Shown here: one piece after another, positions 1-7,737 of the stretch
Layout of the letters: every line of letters begins with the position of its first letter
Numbering within the stretch: the first letter of the stretch is position 1
Source: Arthrobacter sp.
GTDB lineage: Bacteria; Actinomycetota; Actinomycetes; Actinomycetales; Micrococcaceae
Direction: 5' to 3'
DNA length: 22,283 bases
Assembly: GCA_025464925.1 (NCBI GenBank)
Contig: JAODMS010000111.1
Span: forward strand, 1 to 22,283
Translations under genes and position numbers: made by a program
Notes under the pieces: model-generated
What the model was told of the DNA's origin: nothing
Databases searched by the model: none
What the model saw: the letters and a program-made list of their open reading frames with translations, nothing else

Positions 1-450
1 GCCAAGGCCCTGAAGCTCTTTCCGAAGTACGGCTGGATCAGCAACTGGATCTTCGCCCTGCTGATGGCCGGACTCGTGACCTGGTTCGCTCCGCACCAGT
101 GGACCTGGCTGCCGGTCTCGATGCTGACCGGCGTGCTGGTGCACATTGTCGGGGACATGATCACCACCGGGGGAGTGCCCCTGCTCTGGCCGCTGGTGAT
201 CAAGCCGCCCAGGCTCCTGCGGAAGCTGCCGCTCATCAAGGACGTCTGGAAGGCCAACGGGGCGTTCTCCCTCCCGCTGCTGGGCCGCGCCGGCTCCCGG
301 CGCGAATGGTTCGTCCTGATCCCCGTCAGCGCCTACGCCATGATCGGCATGTTCGGCGCGGCGCTGGCCCTGGCACAGTCGCATTTCCCGGCCGACGTGG
401 CGCTGGGGGCCGGGTTGGTCAACAGCCTGTTCGGGCTGTCCCTGGGCTGA
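1..450 (+). CDS. YdjM/DUF457-like membrane-bound metal-dependent hydrolase, 3' end only
   Basis: The reading frame is open from the first base, so the gene begins outside the window; 149 C-terminal residues are visible. They contain hydrophobic segments at about residues 14-30, 36-56 and 101-122. Between them is a His-x3-Asp pair (H48, D52 of the visible part) followed by GGVPLLWPL, which resembles the conserved H...D / 'LLWPL' core of the YdjM (LexA-binding, inner-membrane-associated putative hydrolase) family. The biochemical role of that family is poorly defined; membrane location is the safest statement. The gene ends just before a strong hairpin and converges on the small gene at 534-758. 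The family call is from motif recall and is moderately secure. Confidence 0.7.
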   Translation, partial: AKALKLFPKYGWISNWIFALLMAGLVTWFAPHQWTWLPVSMLTGVLVHIVGDMITTGGVPLLWPLVIKPPRLLRKLPLIKDVWKANGAFSLPLLGRAGSRREWFVLIPVSAYAMIGMFGAALALAQSHFPADVALGAGLVNSLFGLSLG

Positions 451-480
451 ACACCGGCCCTGGCGCATACCGCCTTAAAC

Positions 481-512
481 AACTGAAGCTCCGGAAATCC
501 GGAGCTTCAGTT
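481..512. terminator. bidirectional intrinsic terminator-like hairpin
   Basis: Bases 481-494 and 499-512 form a perfect 14-bp inverted repeat around a 4-base loop (aaat). The hairpin lies between two convergent genes (ends at 450 and 534). The flanking T-rich bases are short on both sides (ttgctt after it; gttt on the minus strand), so it is a plausible but not textbook terminator, and could serve both directions. Confidence 0.7.
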
Positions 513-533
513 GCTTAAAGGAGCCGCGGAACC

Positions 534-758
534 TTAGTTCTCGCCGGCAGAGTCCGAGCGGCCCAGGAAGGCCTGCGGGATCAAGAACGAGGCGGTGAAC
601 AGGACCAGGCAGACGGCCATCGGCCACGGGTTGCCAAGAGTCAGGAAGTTCAGCGAGTACAAGGAGCCGAGAAACAGGGCCATCATCAGAACGAAGATGA
701 AGATGCTGGAGACGAGGCTGTTCTCGTTCTGCGGGGTCTTGGCGATGATCTTGGACAT
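534..758 (-). CDS. small two-TM membrane protein, function unknown
   Basis: A 74-residue protein with two hydrophobic helices at about residues 15-37 and 43-65, a short polar N-terminus (MSKIIAKTPQNEN) and a polar acidic tail. The start at 758 is well supported by a strong Shine-Dalgarno sequence (gaggagg, about 5 bases upstream of the ATG). It lies 53 bases after the deoC stop on the same strand and may be read from the same transcript. I do not recognise a named family; helical-hairpin membrane proteins of this size are common and no function can be deduced. Its relation to deoC is positional only. Confidence 0.75.
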   Translation of the reverse strand: MSKIIAKTPQNENSLVSSIFIFVLMMALFLGSLYSLNFLTLGNPWPMAVCLVLFTASFLIPQAFLGRSDSAGEN

Positions 759-811
759 TCGTTCCTCCTCGGCCCCGTGGGGCTCAAAACTGTGGCGGCT
801 GCCGGATCTGC

Positions 812-1534
812 TCAGTACGCGGACGAACCCTGTTCACCCGTGACGATCGCGATGCCGGAGCTGGCGCCAATACGTGTTGCACCTGCAGCAATCATAGCCT
901 GTGCGGCGGCCAGGGAACGCACGCCGCCGGAGGCCTTGACGCCCAGGTCCGGGCCCACCGTGCGGCGCATCAGGGCAACGTCCTCGGCGGTGGCGCCGCC
1001 GCCGTTGAAACCGGTAGAGGTCTTGACGAAGTCCGCCCCGGCCTCCACCGCCGCCTCGCAGGCGAGGACCTTCTGGGCGTCGGTCAGCAGCGCCGTTTCG
1101 ATGATGACCTTCAGGACGGCGCCGCCGTCATGGACGGCTTCGGCGACGGCGGCAATGTCATCGACGAGGGCACCCTTGTCACTGGCGCGGGCCGCGGCGA
1201 TGTTGATGACCATGTCCACCTCTTCGGCGCCGTCCAGCACGGCACCGCGCGCCTCGAACGCCTTGACATCGCTCGGGGTGGCGCCCATCGGGAAGCCCAC
1301 CACGGAACAGGTCAGGACCCCGGATCCCTTGAGGGCGGTCTGTACGGTCTTGACCCAGATCGGGTTGACGCAGACCGACTTGAAGCGGTACTCGACCGCC
1401 TCGGCACAGACCCTGAGGATCTCGTCTTCGCTGGCCTCCGGCTTGAGCAGGGTGTGGTCAATGTAGGAGGCAATATTACTGGCGGGGGTGGCGGTTCCGG
1501 CGGCCGTGCCTTTAGTGGTGGCGTCGTTGCTCAT
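812..1534 (-). CDS. deoC: deoxyribose-phosphate aldolase
   Basis: A 240-residue class I aldolase, which cleaves 2-deoxyribose 5-phosphate to glyceraldehyde 3-phosphate and acetaldehyde in deoxynucleoside catabolism. Hallmarks are IDHTLLKP near residues 25-32, VDMVIN with Asp107, FVKTSTGF with the Schiff-base Lys171, and VKASGGVR with the proton-relay Lys200. The frame stays open upstream to 1696, but that extension overlaps the upstream gene and has an unlikely composition; starting at ATG 1534 (MSNDATTKG) removes the overlap. No strong Shine-Dalgarno is visible. The upstream flavoprotein gene ends 40 bases before it on the same strand, so co-transcription is possible. The mutase and purine nucleoside phosphorylase further along the window supply the connecting salvage steps. 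Confidence 0.95.
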   Translation of the reverse strand: MSNDATTKGTAAGTATPASNIASYIDHTLLKPEASEDEILRVCAEAVEYRFKSVCVNPIWVKTVQTALKGSGVLTCSVVGFPMGATPSDVKAFEARGAVLDGAEEVDMVINIAAARASDKGALVDDIAAVAEAVHDGGAVLKVIIETALLTDAQKVLACEAAVEAGADFVKTSTGFNGGGATAEDVALMRRTVGPDLGVKASGGVRSLAAAQAMIAAGATRIGASSGIAIVTGEQGSSAY

Positions 1535-1574
1535 GGTGACTATCTTGCCATAGCAGGACCCCTCCGGCTGGCCG

Positions 1575-2453
1575 TCAGGCGGCCTCCGCGAGGGGTTCCG
1601 CCATGACGGCCTGCAGCAGGTGGGAGGCACACCCGGCAGCGGCGGAACGGGAGGCCACCAGCAGCCCCAGCCGGATGCCGTCGAATGCCGCAGCATCCCC
1701 GATCGCCCAGATGCCCGGAACGGACGTGCGGAAGTCCTGGCCGATCACGATGCCGCCCTTGGGCGCAGTCCTCAGCCCGGCGGTGCCGGCCAGGCCGTCC
1801 CGTGGCACGAGCTCCTCGGCCAGGACCACGAGATCGGCGCTCATGCTGGAGCCGTCCTCGAAGATTACGCCCGCGGCCGGCAGAGCCGAACCGGCGAGCG
1901 GAGGAACGACGGCGGCCGGGCGGAGGGTGGTGCGGACGGGCCGCACCCCGCGGGCGCGCAGCACCGCCTCGGCTTGCCCCGCTGCGGAACCGGTGCCGAT
2001 CAGGATGCCCAGCGGGCGCCGGCCGAGGACACGGGTGACATCCTTCACTGCCTCGCCCAGCCGGGTGGCGTCGTCGATCGTGGAGTAGCTGAGGCAGCGG
2101 CCGGAACCCTCGATTGGTGCCGCGGCCGGGGCGGACCCGGTGGCGATGACAAGCTGCTGGTAGCTGAATTCCAGGCCGTCCGCGGTGGTCACGCGCCGGC
2201 TGTCGGGGTCAACGAAGCTGGCCGCCTGGCCGAAGCGCACGGAGACCTGGGGGTGGGCGGCGAGTTCCAAGAGCTCGGCGGAGGCGTCGTCCCGGTTGCT
2301 GAGCATCGTAATCCCGCCGGCGAAAGGTGTCCGGGTTAGCTGGCGTACCAACGCCTGCGCCGCAGGACCGGCACCTGCGATCACGATCCGTGGCCGGGTC
2401 TGGGGTGCGGAGAACGTGGCGGGAGAGGAGGAAGACGGTGCAGTGGTAGACAT
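1575..2453 (-). CDS. compact NirB-like FAD/NAD(P)-dependent oxidoreductase
   Basis: A 292-residue flavoprotein resembling only the N-terminal pyridine-nucleotide-disulfide module of NirB. It has an N-terminal dinucleotide fold ([14 protein letters not shown]), a central IATGS segment, a second and degenerate nucleotide motif ([12 protein letters not shown]) and a C-terminal FAD motif [13 protein letters not shown] close to NirB's GVWAIGEVANFDG. It lacks the BFD, ferredoxin-like and siroheme domains, and also the AYDRVALSK-type segment that follows the first fold in NirB. ATG 2453 is chosen because GAAAGGG precedes it by about 8 bases and the likely -10 (2510-2515) lies downstream of the longer possible start at 2549. 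Its promoter has the same geometry as those of nirB and nirD, suggesting nitrogen control. Substrate and partner are unknown. Confidence 0.85.
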   Translation of the reverse strand: MSTTAPSSSSPATFSAPQTRPRIVIAGAGPAAQALVRQLTRTPFAGGITMLSNRDDASAELLELAAHPQVSVRFGQAASFVDPDSRRVTTADGLEFSYQQLVIATGSAPAAAPIEGSGRCLSYSTIDDATRLGEAVKDVTRVLGRRPLGILIGTGSAAGQAEAVLRARGVRPVRTTLRPAAVVPPLAGSALPAAGVIFEDGSSMSADLVVLAEELVPRDGLAGTAGLRTAPKGGIVIGQDFRTSVPGIWAIGDAAAFDGIRLGLLVASRSAAAGCASHLLQAVMAEPLAEAA

Positions 2454-2509
2454 GTTCAGGCCCTTTCGCGAGGTGGCCGGTGAAGTGGCCTGGGTGCTTG
2501 ATGGACCCC

Positions 2510-2541
2510 AGCGTAGGCGTTCGGTTTTTCGGGCGTGTTTC
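2510..2541 (-). promoter_or_regulatory. promoter of the compact flavoprotein gene with phased activator half-sites
   Basis: Read on the minus strand, GAAAC (2541-2537), 6 bases, GAAAA (2530-2526), 10 bases, then a -10 TACGCT (2515-2510). The half-sites are 11 bp apart and the 10-base spacing to the -10 equals that at nirB and nirD. Further 11-bp steps upstream (GCAAT, GCGAT, GCGAA, GGTTA) are weak. Expected start of transcription is near 2503, giving a leader of about 50 bases. No -35 is recognisable, consistent with activator dependence. Binding by GlnR or the NnaR-like protein is inference. Confidence 0.5.
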
Positions 2542-2598
2542 CCGGGCATTGCCGAAGTATCGCGGCTTGTTCGCCAGTGTTAACCTGCCGGCAATAAC

Positions 2599-2615
2599 CC
2601 GCCCTTGAAGAGCGG
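2599..2615 (-). terminator. weak hairpin after the nirB operon
   Basis: Read on the minus strand, ccgctc and gggcgg pair (one G-U) around ttcaa, 12 bases after the stop of the NnaR-like gene. No clear T-run follows, so this is only a candidate end of the nirB transcript, or nothing. Confidence 0.25.
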
Positions 2616-2626
2616 TCAGGCCCGTT

Positions 2627-3817
2627 TCAGGCGCTGATCCGGTAGCCGCGCTTCACCACCGTTTCGACCAGGCGGCCGTCCGGCAGGGAAGACCGCAGCC
2701 GGCTGACCGTCATGTCCAGGGCATGGACGGAGCCGCGGAGCTCGAGGAGCTCTGACAGGGCCTCGCGGGACAGCACGGCCCCGCCGGCGCCCAGCAGGGC
2801 GCGCAGCAGCAGCAAGGGCGCGGGAGCCATTTCCACTGCTTCGCCGTCGATTCGCAGCGAGCGGCCGCGGAGTTCCACGCTGCCGAAAACGGTGTCCAGG
2901 CGGCGGACGTGGTTCAGGGCCAAGTGCTCGCAGACCAGCCGGATCAGGGCGCCCATCCGGAAGCGTTCCGGCACCAGCGGCTGAACGCCGGCGTCGATCA
3001 ACGGCTGCGCGGTGACGGGCCCCACAACGGCGGTGGCCACGGTGGTCTTCAGGCTCTCCACGAGCTGCCTGTACAAGCCCATCTCATGCGCCGTGCTCCA
3101 CATTGCGTCCACGGCGGGCGCACTCGTGAAGGTCAGGACGTCCAGGTTGCCGCTGCAGGCGGCCTCGATCAGCCGCGGCAGCCGGTCCGCGCCGTCAGGC
3201 TTGACCCAGCGGTACGGGGTGACCGTCAGGACGGTGGCACCGGACATCCGCAGGCGCTCAAGCTGGCGCACATCGGTGTAGCCGTGCAGCTGGACCGCGA
3301 TGGTCTTCCCGCGCACGCCTTCGGCAAGGAGCATGTCCACCAGGGTGGCGGTCGTTTCGTCGCTGCTGATCCCGACGTCGGACAGTCCGGCCGCGCGGAC
3401 CGCGCCGCGGGCCTTGGGCCCGCGGACAAACAACCGGCAGGACGCGAGGGCTTCCAGCAGCTCTTCACCGATGCCGAAGCTGTCCGCCGCTTCGCACCAG
3501 CGGCGCATGCCGTAGGCGGTGGTGGCGATGCACAGCTCGGGCCGGGCAGCGATGACGGCGCGGGTGTCCTCGATCAGCCTCATGTCCTCCTGGACCGGGG
3601 CGATTTTCAACGCCGGCGCATGCAGCACCTCGGCGCCGCGACGTTCCAGCGCCTCAATCAGGTCCTGGGAACGCCGGTGGGAGGTGACGCCGATCCGGAA
3701 GCCCTCCAGCGGCAGCTCCGGACCTTCCCCGGAGGAGGGGGCATCCCGCGGAGCCTCGCGCTGGGCCTCGGGCGGGATGGCGGCAAGAGCGTTCAGTGCA
3801 TTCACGGTGGCCTTCAC
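2627..3817 (-). CDS. nnaR: NnaR-like regulator: HemD-like domain fused to an OmpR-type winged helix
   Basis: A 396-residue two-domain protein. Residues about 40-295 form a uroporphyrinogen-III synthase (HemD)-like domain (IGVTSHRRSQDL near its start, LTFTSAPAV around 228-236). Residues about 305-396 form a Trans_reg_C winged helix, ending in the typical LVETVVKRGYRISA with the recognition-helix region HALDMTVSRLRSSL. This architecture is that of NnaR, described in Streptomyces and Mycobacterium smegmatis as a coactivator with GlnR of nitrate/nitrite assimilation genes. The start is a GTG overlapping the methyltransferase stop (GTGA), so the two are translationally coupled; an in-frame GTG at 3805 is an alternative. 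The first roughly 38 residues are Ala/Pro-rich and probably disordered. Whether the HemD domain is catalytic or senses a tetrapyrrole cannot be told from sequence. Confidence 0.88.
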   Translation of the reverse strand: MKATVNALNALAAIPPEAQREAPRDAPSSGEGPELPLEGFRIGVTSHRRSQDLIEALERRGAEVLHAPALKIAPVQEDMRLIEDTRAVIAARPELCIATTAYGMRRWCEAADSFGIGEELLEALASCRLFVRGPKARGAVRAAGLSDVGISSDETTATLVDMLLAEGVRGKTIAVQLHGYTDVRQLERLRMSGATVLTVTPYRWVKPDGADRLPRLIEAACSGNLDVLTFTSAPAVDAMWSTAHEMGLYRQLVESLKTTVATAVVGPVTAQPLIDAGVQPLVPERFRMGALIRLVCEHLALNHVRRLDTVFGSVELRGRSLRIDGEAVEMAPAPLLLLRALLGAGGAVLSREALSELLELRGSVHALDMTVSRLRSSLPDGRLVETVVKRGYRISA

Positions 3818-4848
3818 GCCCCCATCAGGGAAGCGGCCAGGCGGTCCAGGTCCGCGGTGGCTTCGGCGTGGCCGTGGTTTGCCTCGGCCACACGGACCAC
3901 ATCGCCGATCACCAGCACGGCGGGGCTGGTGCAGCCGGCGGCGGCAGTGACGATGCTGCCGAGATCCGCGATGGTGGTGCGCTGGCCGGGCCGGTAGCCG
4001 CGCTCGACGACGGCCATGGGCATGTCCGCCCGCATCCCGGCGCGGAGCAGGCCGGCTGCCAGCTGGTGCAGCGTGCCGATTCCCATCAGGACCACGATCG
4101 TTCCGCCCAGCCCGGCCAGGTGCGTGTGCTCCTTTTCCGTCAGCGGGGCGTGGCCGGACACCACGGTGAACAGATGGCTGACCTCGCGGTGCGTCACCGG
4201 GATGCCGGCCGCGGCCGGGACGGAGATGGCGCTGGTGACGCCGGAAATGACCCCGACGGGCACGCCCGCCTGAACGCAGGCGGCGACTTCTTCGCCGCCT
4301 CGGCCGAACACGTACGGGTCGCCTCCCTTGAGCCGGACGACGTTCCGGCCCGCCAGGGCCGCTTCCACCATGAGTTCCTCGATGCCGGACTGGCTGACCG
4401 GGTGGTGGCCCGGACGCTTGCCCACATCCATCAGCTCGCCCGAGCTCAGCGAGGGCAGCTCCTGGTACGGGGCAAGGTGGTCATAGAAGACGACGTCGGC
4501 GTCCCGCAGCGCCGCAACCGCGGCGACGGTCAGCAGCTCGGGAGTTCCCGGACCGCCGCCCACCAGGGTGACGTGCCCGGCGGGCCCGGCCACGGGCTCG
4601 GCCGCGACGGGAATGCCGGTCTCGCGGCACCGCTCCAGCAGAGCGTCCCACCCGGGCTGGCCGTCGTCGACCGCGGCCACCAGGAAGGGCCGCTCCGGCA
4701 GGGGGCCGTCGCCCGGGGCGCCCTGCGGGCTGCTGAGCCGGGAGACGACGGCGCCGGCGGCCCGGTAGCGGCGGACGGCCTGGCGGGCGGCGGTGTCGGA
4801 GCCGGTGATGAGGACTTCGCGGCCGCTGAGATCGATGCTGAGCTGCAT
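3814..4848 (-). CDS. cobA: uroporphyrinogen-III C-methyltransferase (SUMT) with a vestigial N-terminal extension
   Basis: A 344-residue SAM-dependent enzyme that methylates uroporphyrinogen III at C2 and C7 to give precorrin-2, the siroheme precursor needed by NirB. The methyltransferase core starts near residue 92. Signatures are GGGPGTPELLT (97-107), VRLKGGDPYVFGRGGEE (171-187) and SGVTSAISVPAAAGIPVTHR (202-221). Residues 1-90 look like a shortened CysG-type dehydrogenase domain (LSGREVLITGSDTAARQAV) without an intact GxGxxG and too short for a working precorrin-2 dehydrogenase/ferrochelatase. It begins two bases after the nirB stop and overlaps the NnaR-like gene by four, so the three genes form one operon. 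SUMT alternatives (cysG, sumT) are naming differences. Confidence 0.93.
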   Translation of the reverse strand: MQLSIDLSGREVLITGSDTAARQAVRRYRAAGAVVSRLSSPQGAPGDGPLPERPFLVAAVDDGQPGWDALLERCRETGIPVAAEPVAGPAGHVTLVGGGPGTPELLTVAAVAALRDADVVFYDHLAPYQELPSLSSGELMDVGKRPGHHPVSQSGIEELMVEAALAGRNVVRLKGGDPYVFGRGGEEVAACVQAGVPVGVISGVTSAISVPAAAGIPVTHREVSHLFTVVSGHAPLTEKEHTHLAGLGGTIVVLMGIGTLHQLAAGLLRAGMRADMPMAVVERGYRPGQRTTIADLGSIVTAAAGCTSPAVLVIGDVVRVAEANHGHAEATADLDRLAASLMGA

Positions 4849-4850
4849 GG

Positions 4851-7580
4851 TTAGACCTTACTTTCCTGGGCGGGGCGTTCCTGGGCGGGGCGTTCGATGG
4901 CAGAGGCATCGGAAGGCCGGACGGGGATGGTGGTGGCGACGAACATGCGGCCCTTCTCCTCGGCGGTGGCGGGACGGATCTGGCCCCGCTCCGGGACGAA
5001 GGCGATGGAGTCGTCCTTCTGGTCCGGGGCGTTGACGAAGGAACGGAAGCGGCGCAGGCGCTCCGGATCCTTGAGGGTTTCCGCCCATTCGTCCACATAA
5101 GTATCCACGTGCTTGGCCATGGCCGCTTCGAGTTCCCCGGCGATGCCCAGCGAATCGTGCACCACCACGTCCTCGACGTGCTTCAGGCCGCCGTCGAGGT
5201 CCTCCTGCCAGCGCGCGGTGCGCTGCAGGCGGTCCGCCGTGCGGATGTAGTACATCAGGTAGCGGTCGATGTACCTGAGCAGGGTCTCGTCGTCCAGGTC
5301 CTGGGCGAGGAGCTGGGCGTGGGCCGGCTGGAAGCCGCCGTTGCCGCCGACGTACAGGTTCCAGCCCTTGTCCGTGGCGATCACGCCGACGTCCTTGCCC
5401 CGGGCTTCGGCGCATTCGCGGGCGCAGCCGGAGACGCCCATCTTGAACTTGTGCGGGCTGCGGAGTCCGCGGTAGCGCAGCTCCAGGTTGATGGCCATGG
5501 CCACCGCGTCCTGGACGCCGAAGCGGCACCAGGTGGAACCGACGCAGGACTTCACGGTGCGCAGGCTCTTGCCGTAGGCCTGGCCGGATTCGAAGCCGGC
5601 GTCCACGAGTTCCTTCCAGATCTCCGGCAGCTGTTCCAGCCGGGCACCGAACATGTCGATCCGCTGCCCGCCGGTGATCTTGGTGTACAGGCCGTACTTC
5701 TCCGCGACGGCGGCGATCACACCGAGTTTCCTGGGGGTGATCTCACCGCCGGCGATCCGGGGGACCACCGAGTAGCTGCCGTCCTTCTGCATGTTCGCCA
5801 GGGCGCGGTCGTTGGTGTCCTGCAGGTTCCCGCGGCCGGCATCCAAGACGTAGGCGCTGTGCTGGCTGGCCAGGATGTTGGCGACGGTGGGCTTGCAGAT
5901 GTCGCAGCCGGTGCCGGTGCCGTACCTGGCGAGGATCTCCTCGAAGGAGGTCAGCCCGAGGACCCGGATGGCGTCGAAAAGTTCCTGGCGGGAGAGCTCG
6001 AAGTGCTCGCAGAGGGCCTTGGAGACGGCGACGCCGGACTTCTTCAGTTCGCCTTCGAGCAGTTTCTTGAGCATCGGGACGCAGGAGCCGCACTGGGTTC
6101 CGGCCCGGGTGCAGCCCTTGAGCTCGCCGAGTTCCTGGACCGGGGCGCTGCCGTCACAGGAGCCGCAGCCGTTGATGGCATCGCGGATGCTGCCGGCGGC
6201 CACGTTGTTGCAGGAGCACAGGATGGCATTGTCCGGAAGTTGCGTTTCGGGGGCGTCCCCGCCGCCCGCGGCGGTGAGGTAGGCGCCGGGTTCGGCCGCG
6301 AGTTCGCGGCCCAGGATGGGCCGCAGGCTCGTGTAGGGGGCCGCGTCGCCGACGAAGATGCCGCCCAGCAGGGTTTTGGCGTCGTCCGTGGTGACGATTT
6401 TCTGGTAGACGCCGCGGGCGGGATCCGCATAGACGATTTCGAGGGAGCGCTCGGTGCGGGCGAAGGCGTCACCGAAGCTGGCGACGTCGACACCGGAGAG
6501 CTTGAGCTTGGTGGCGGTGTCGAAGCCCGGGAAGGTCGCGGCGCCGCCGTGCAGGCGGTCCGCAACGATCTCCGCCATGGTGTTCGCCGGGGCCACCAAG
6601 CCCAGGCACATGCCGTCGAAGTTGGCTACCTCGCCGATCGCCCAGACGCCGGGGACCTGCGTTTCGCAGCTCTCGGAAATGACGACGCCGCCACGGGGGC
6701 CGAGCTCGAACAGCCGGCCCGCACCCTCCTGTGCCTGGCTCTCCTGGCCCGCGGCGTTGGCCGCACGGAACAGTTCGTCGCGGGGCTTCACGCCGATCGC
6801 GACGATCACGATGTCCGCCTCGATGGTACGGCCGTCCGCCAGAAGCACGCCGGTGACCTGGCCGTCGTCGCCGGCGAGCACCCCGGAGGGGTACACGCCG
6901 CGGTGCACGGTGAAACCCTTGGCCTCGATCAGCCGGCCGAGCGCCTGGCCCGCGCCCTCGTCCAGCTGGCTGTTCATCAGCCAGGGGGAGCCGTTGATGA
7001 CGATCGGGGTGGCGCCCAGCTGCTGGGTGCCGGCCGCGGACTCCAGGCCCAGGAGCCCACCGCCGATGGTGACGGCGTTCACCTTGCGGCCGAGTTTTTC
7101 CGTCAGCTCCGCGATCGCCTGGTTGATGGACCGGACGTCCTCGAGGGTCCGGTAGACGTGGGTGAGCTCGGCGCCCGGGATGGCCAGGCGGGCCGCGTCC
7201 GAGCCCGTGGCGACGACGAGCTCGTCGTAGGGGTAGACGTGTCCGGCGGCGGTCTCGACCGTCTGGCCGGCGGTGTCGATGCCGATGACGCGTTCGCCGG
7301 TCTTGAGCAGAAGGGCCTCGGAGTCCCACATGGAGGCGCTGCCGAGAGTGAGGTCGACGGTGCTGTCCGTGAGGGCTTTGCTCAGCGCGACGCGGTCGTA
7401 GGGGAGGTGGGCCTCCTCGGCCAGGACAGTGACGTGCCAGCCGTCGAGTCCCCGGGAGTGCATGGCTTCGGCGAAACGGTGCGCTGCAGGCCCGCCGCCG
7501 GCCACCACGATCCGCCGTTGGCTCTGCGGACGTGGTGTCGCAGTGCCCTCTGTCGCTGGGCTGGAAGTCTGTCCGGTCAC
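4851..7580 (-). CDS. nirB: assimilatory NAD(P)H nitrite reductase, large subunit
   Basis: A 909-residue cytoplasmic enzyme that reduces nitrite to ammonium with six electrons from NAD(P)H. Domains in order: FAD/NAD(P) module (GGGPAAH 28-34, LPYDRVALSK 59-68, IGGGLLGLE 172-180, GVWAIGEVANFDG 311-323); BFD-like [2Fe-2S] segment (C455, C457, C497, C500); a second Cys-pair segment (GCDIC, 559-563); ferredoxin-like half-domain; siroheme/[4Fe-4S] domain with CVGSTWC (C679, C685) and SGCAREC (C719, C723). All four cluster cysteines are present. The frame extends to a TTG at 7628, but GTG 7580 is preferred: a GAAAGG lies 6 bases upstream, and 7628 is only about nine bases from the predicted transcription start. 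It is followed at once by the siroheme methyltransferase and NnaR-like genes. nirD lies divergent rather than downstream. Confidence 0.96.
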   Translation of the reverse strand: MTGQTSSPATEGTATPRPQSQRRIVVAGGGPAAHRFAEAMHSRGLDGWHVTVLAEEAHLPYDRVALSKALTDSTVDLTLGSASMWDSEALLLKTGERVIGIDTAGQTVETAAGHVYPYDELVVATGSDAARLAIPGAELTHVYRTLEDVRSINQAIAELTEKLGRKVNAVTIGGGLLGLESAAGTQQLGATPIVINGSPWLMNSQLDEGAGQALGRLIEAKGFTVHRGVYPSGVLAGDDGQVTGVLLADGRTIEADIVIVAIGVKPRDELFRAANAAGQESQAQEGAGRLFELGPRGGVVISESCETQVPGVWAIGEVANFDGMCLGLVAPANTMAEIVADRLHGGAATFPGFDTATKLKLSGVDVASFGDAFARTERSLEIVYADPARGVYQKIVTTDDAKTLLGGIFVGDAAPYTSLRPILGRELAAEPGAYLTAAGGGDAPETQLPDNAILCSCNNVAAGSIRDAINGCGSCDGSAPVQELGELKGCTRAGTQCGSCVPMLKKLLEGELKKSGVAVSKALCEHFELSRQELFDAIRVLGLTSFEEILARYGTGTGCDICKPTVANILASQHSAYVLDAGRGNLQDTNDRALANMQKDGSYSVVPRIAGGEITPRKLGVIAAVAEKYGLYTKITGGQRIDMFGARLEQLPEIWKELVDAGFESGQAYGKSLRTVKSCVGSTWCRFGVQDAVAMAINLELRYRGLRSPHKFKMGVSGCARECAEARGKDVGVIATDKGWNLYVGGNGGFQPAHAQLLAQDLDDETLLRYIDRYLMYYIRTADRLQRTARWQEDLDGGLKHVEDVVVHDSLGIAGELEAAMAKHVDTYVDEWAETLKDPERLRRFRSFVNAPDQKDDSIAFVPERGQIRPATAEEKGRMFVATTIPVRPSDASAIERPAQERPAQESKV

Positions 7581-7643
7581 GGTGGGCCTTTCGCATGGGC
7601 CACAGACGGTGCTCTGCGACCTTTTCAATCAAGGTGTCCGTCC

Positions 7644-7719
7644 ACCCTAGGCAAGCGCAGTTTCGCTTCAGTTTCCCGCATGTTTCGGGATCTTAACTTC
7701 TGCATCACGAACCCGTTTC
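7644..7719 (-). promoter_or_regulatory. nirB promoter with six 11-bp-phased activator half-sites
   Basis: On the minus strand, pentamers at exact 11-base steps read GAAAC (7719-7715), GTGAT, GTTAA, GAAAC (7686-7682), GAAAC (7675-7671), GAAAC (7664-7660), then 10 bases and a -10 TAGGGT (7649-7644). The described actinobacterial GlnR box is GTnAC/GAAAC pentamers separated by 6 bases (AC-n9-AC), which this matches well. No good -35 is present. Predicted transcription start is near 7637, leaving a leader of about 57 bases to GTG 7580. Six half-sites could hold more than one dimer, for example GlnR and the NnaR-like protein; that division is inference. Confidence 0.7.
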
Positions 7720-7737
7720 GGGCCGGGTGAGCTCTCT

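Noticed and set aside
1535..1696. N-terminal extension of deoC up to 1696
   Set aside because: Composition is rich in Trp, Pro and Cys, unlike DeoC, and it overlaps the flavoprotein gene; ATG 1534 gives a normal family length.
7581..7628. Upstream TTG start for nirB at 7628
   Set aside because: It lies about nine bases from the predicted transcription start with no room for a ribosome site, while GTG 7580 has GAAAGG at the right distance.
5109..7730. Long plus-strand open frame antisense to nirB
   Set aside because: Its Gly/Ala/Asp/Val-rich translation has no domain and is the usual shadow of a high-GC gene; nirB on the other strand has all its motifs.
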